From DATFDN01 sp963767645 (GTDB taxonomy: Bacteria > Pseudomonadota > Alphaproteobacteria > Acetobacterales > Acetobacteraceae), in NCBI GenBank assembly GCA_963767645.1, contig CAVYEW010000006.1:1-64000 (forward strand): a stretch of DNA of 64,000 bases, read 5' to 3'. The notes under the pieces are model-generated. The model made no database searches. It was given only the letters and a program-made list of their open reading frames with translations, and was not told the origin of the DNA. How positions within the stretch are numbered: the first letter of the stretch is position 1; every line of letters begins with the position of its first letter. Below, in pieces: positions 62,138 through 64,000 of the stretch. The translations under genes were made by a program, and so were the position numbers.

Positions 62138-63784
62138 TTACGCGGCCTGACGCTCCGGCTGGAAGTTCCAGGGCAGCAGTTCGTTGAGGCGGTTGATGGG
62201 CTGCCCGCGCGCCATCCGGTCCAGGACGGCGGTGATGTAGGCCTCGGGATCAAGGCCGTTCAGCTTCGCGGTCTCGGCAATGGTGTAGATGATCGCAGCG
62301 CGCTGGCCCCCGGCATCGGAGCCCAGGAACAGAAAGTTTTTTCTGGTAACGGCGATGCCACGCAGCAACCGCTCGGCCAGATTGTTGTCGATCGAGAGCC
62401 GTCCATCCTCGGTGTAGCGCGCCAGTGCCTCCCATCGGCCGAGCGCGTACTGCAATGCCTTGCCGAGCGCCGACTTGCCGGACAGACGCCGCCGCTGTGC
62501 CGCCATCCAGCCATGCAACGCATCGAGCAGCGGCTTGCTGCGCGCCTGGCGCTCGACGCGGCGATGCTCGGGGGGCTGGCCGTTGATCGCCGCCTCGATG
62601 GCATAGAGGGCCTGGATGCGCTGCAGCCCCTCTTCGGCGATCGGCGACTTGGTCGCCTCGAATACCTCAAACAGCTTGCGCCTTGCGTGTGCCAGGCAGG
62701 CGACGTGGATCAGCCGCGGCGCCGTTCCCACCCTTGATCGGGTAAGCGCGTCGTAGCCGGCATAGGCATCTGCGTGCAGCCAGCCCTGGAACCCGGCAAG
62801 GTGGCCTTGCGGGCGCTCACCCTTGCGGTCCGGCGAGTAGCAATACCACGCCGCCGGCGGCCCGGTGCCGCCCCAGGGCCTGGGATCGAAGGCATACACC
62901 CAGAACCGGGCCTGGCGCGTCTTGCCGCGCCCCGGCGCCAGCACGCGGATCGGCGTGTCGTCGGTCCAGATCACGCCCCGGGCCATGGCGTAGGCCCCGA
63001 TCGCCTCGGCCAGCGGGCGTAGCCACCAGGCGCCGCGGCCAACCCAGTCGGCCAGGGTCTGCCGCTCGATCTCGACGCCCTCGCGGGCGAGAATGCCGGA
63101 CAACCGGTAGAGCGGCAGGCCGTCACAGTATTTCGAGACCAGGACATGGGCGAGCAGGCCAGGTCCGGGCCGGCCCTTCGCGACCGGCAGGTCGGGCGCG
63201 GGCGCCTGCAGCACCGCCTCGCAGGTCCGGCAGGCGTAGCGCGGGCGGACGTGACGGATCACCTTCAGCCGCGCCGGGATCTTCTCCAAGACTTCGGTCA
63301 CGTCCTCGCCGATCCGGGTCAGGCGGGCAGGGTCGGTGCAGCCGCAGCGACAAGCAAAAACAGGCTCGTGCAGCACCGTCTCACGCGGCAGGTGCGTGGG
63401 TAGCGGGCGGCGCAGCGCCGGCCGCCGTGGCTTGTCCGAAGTGCCGCAGCCGCGCCGAACCTGCGCGGCCTCGCGCTGGGCCTGGTCCTCCTCGAGGTCG
63501 CCGATCAGCATCTCAAGCTGGCCAATCTCTGCCGCGAGCTTCTCGGAGGATCTTCCGTAGCGGTCGCGCCGCAGCGCCGCGAGCTGGACCTGGAGTTTCT
63601 CGATCTCGAGCGCGGCGTTCAGCAGCCGCGCATCACGTTCGGCCAGTGCGGCATCGCGCTCGGCAAGGGCGGCATCGCGTTCCGCCAGCAGCGCGCGCAA
63701 GGTCGCGGCATCGTCGGGCGGCACGGCGGGATCGAGCATGGGAGCCACGCGCGAAGCGTCGTCGATCGTGTCGCGTCGCTCCAA
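62138..63784 (-). CDS. tnpC: IS66-family transposase TnpC
   Basis: This 548-residue DDE transposase has an N-terminal coiled coil with repeated AERDAALAERD units and a zinc-ribbon-like CRCGC...CRTC part. The catalytic residues lie in IWTDDTPIRV, LHADAYAGYD and DNNLAERLLRGIAVTRKN. It is intact and uses the ATG at 63784. The tnpB stop is 12 bases upstream. Confidence 0.92.
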   Translation of the reverse strand: MERRDTIDDASRVAPMLDPAVPPDDAATLRALLAERDAALAERDAALAERDARLLNAALEIEKLQVQLAALRRDRYGRSSEKLAAEIGQLEMLIGDLEEDQAQREAAQVRRGCGTSDKPRRPALRRPLPTHLPRETVLHEPVFACRCGCTDPARLTRIGEDVTEVLEKIPARLKVIRHVRPRYACRTCEAVLQAPAPDLPVAKGRPGPGLLAHVLVSKYCDGLPLYRLSGILAREGVEIERQTLADWVGRGAWWLRPLAEAIGAYAMARGVIWTDDTPIRVLAPGRGKTRQARFWVYAFDPRPWGGTGPPAAWYCYSPDRKGERPQGHLAGFQGWLHADAYAGYDALTRSRVGTAPRLIHVACLAHARRKLFEVFEATKSPIAEEGLQRIQALYAIEAAINGQPPEHRRVERQARSKPLLDALHGWMAAQRRRLSGKSALGKALQYALGRWEALARYTEDGRLSIDNNLAERLLRGIAVTRKNFLFLGSDAGGQRAAIIYTIAETAKLNGLDPEAYITAVLDRMARGQPINRLNELLPWNFQPERQAA

Positions 63785-63796
63785 ATGGAGATGGCG

Positions 63797-64000
63797 TTAC
63801 CCGACCACCTCAGGTCGTGCTGTCCACGCCGGCATGCGCCAGTCTATTCCCTCGAGCAGCATCGAGAGCATTGCCGGCGTCAGAGAGACCACGCCGCTGC
63901 TCGCCCGCGGCCAGACGAACTTGCCGCGTTCAAGCCTCTTCGCCACGAGAACCAGGCCCTGACCATCCCAGACCAAAATCTTCAGCAGATCGCCGCGGCG
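63797..64000 (-). CDS. tnpB: IS66-family accessory protein TnpB, partial
   Basis: This is the C-terminal 67 residues: RRGDLLKILVWDGQGLVLV, then KRLERGKFVWPRAS, VVSLTPAMLSMLLEGIDWRM, ending at TAA 63797-63799. It is the usual second gene of IS66 elements and runs beyond the window edge. Its exact role in transposition is not established. Confidence 0.88.
   Translation of the reverse strand, partial: RRGDLLKILVWDGQGLVLVAKRLERGKFVWPRASSGVVSLTPAMLSMLLEGIDWRMPAWTARPEVVG

Larger units (their letters stand above)
62122..64000 (-). mobile_element. IS66-family insertion sequence, partial at window end
   Basis: The boundary is the inverted-repeat end GTAAGCGTCAGCCGATT at 62122, a typical IS66 terminus. 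Inside are tnpC and the C-terminal part of tnpB on the minus strand. The other end is outside the window, so the 8-base target duplication cannot be checked. The insertion cut the reverse transcriptase gene. Confidence 0.85.

Overview
This is a G+C-rich stretch of a proteobacterial chromosome. The most likely source is an alphaproteobacterium, perhaps of the Rhodospirillales/Acetobacteraceae type. The clues are a class I lysyl-tRNA synthetase, acetoacetyl-CoA reductase beside a two-subunit CoA-transferase, a glnB-glnA pair behind a sigma-54-type promoter, many solute-uptake and CoA-linked catabolic genes, and palindromic intergenic repeats. No rRNA, CRISPR array, replication gene or integrase was seen. 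The placement is inference, because no 16S gene or unique marker is present.

Layout. (1) 1-4.3 kb is an accessory zone of broken small toxin/HEPN/nucleotidyltransferase modules around an orphan sugar-binding protein, plus a fragment of a second fetB-like gene next to a whole one. (2) 4.3-17 kb is catabolic and transport: an SMP-30 lactonase, a peptide-type binding protein with one permease, SDRs, a TauD-type dioxygenase, an acyl-CoA ligase, an LLM flavin monooxygenase, a PLP aminotransferase and a 3-hydroxyisobutyrate-dehydrogenase-like enzyme. (3) 17-24 kb holds a CorC-like membrane protein, a cupin, an IS3 element, and an aldo/keto reductase-cupin-DUF2255 set divergent from a LysR regulator. 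(4) 24-28 kb is housekeeping: mobA, tRNA-His, an aminotransferase, glnB and glnA. (5) 28-41.7 kb carries rmuC, a MaoC protein, an MprF-like membrane protein beside class I LysRS, a thiolase, an amino-acid-type binding protein, a hydrolase, a frameshifted DinG-type helicase and a TerB-like protein. (6) 41.7-48.9 kb holds an unknown low-G+C gene, a three-gene nitrile hydratase/thiocyanate hydrolase-like operon, a coiled-coil protein, a ModE-like/slipin/ligase-remnant operon, and the scoAB and phaB genes for acetoacetate/PHB metabolism. (7) 48.9-64 kb holds a lactonase-like MBL protein, an incomplete pst operon, an acyl carrier protein, a serine hydrolase, an IS1182-like element, a broken yhaN with intact yhaO, an antitoxin remnant, a truncated reverse transcriptase and an IS66 element running off the window.

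How the parts fit. The glnB-glnA pair senses and assimilates nitrogen. scoAB, phaB, the thiolase and the degenerate acetoacetyl-CoA-synthetase-like gene all touch acetoacetyl-CoA. The LysRS/MprF-like pair suggests lysine-dependent envelope modification, but the MprF aminoacyl-transfer domain looks truncated. The nitrile hydratase-like operon has its beta subunit split into two genes, as in thiocyanate hydrolase and toyocamycin nitrile hydratase.

A caution runs through the window. Six otherwise well-conserved reading frames (a small hypothetical gene, dinG-like, the unknown gene at 42.2 kb, pstS, and yhaN twice) are broken by apparent single-base insertions. These could be real decay or base-level errors in the assembly, and they should be checked against reads before the genes are called dead.
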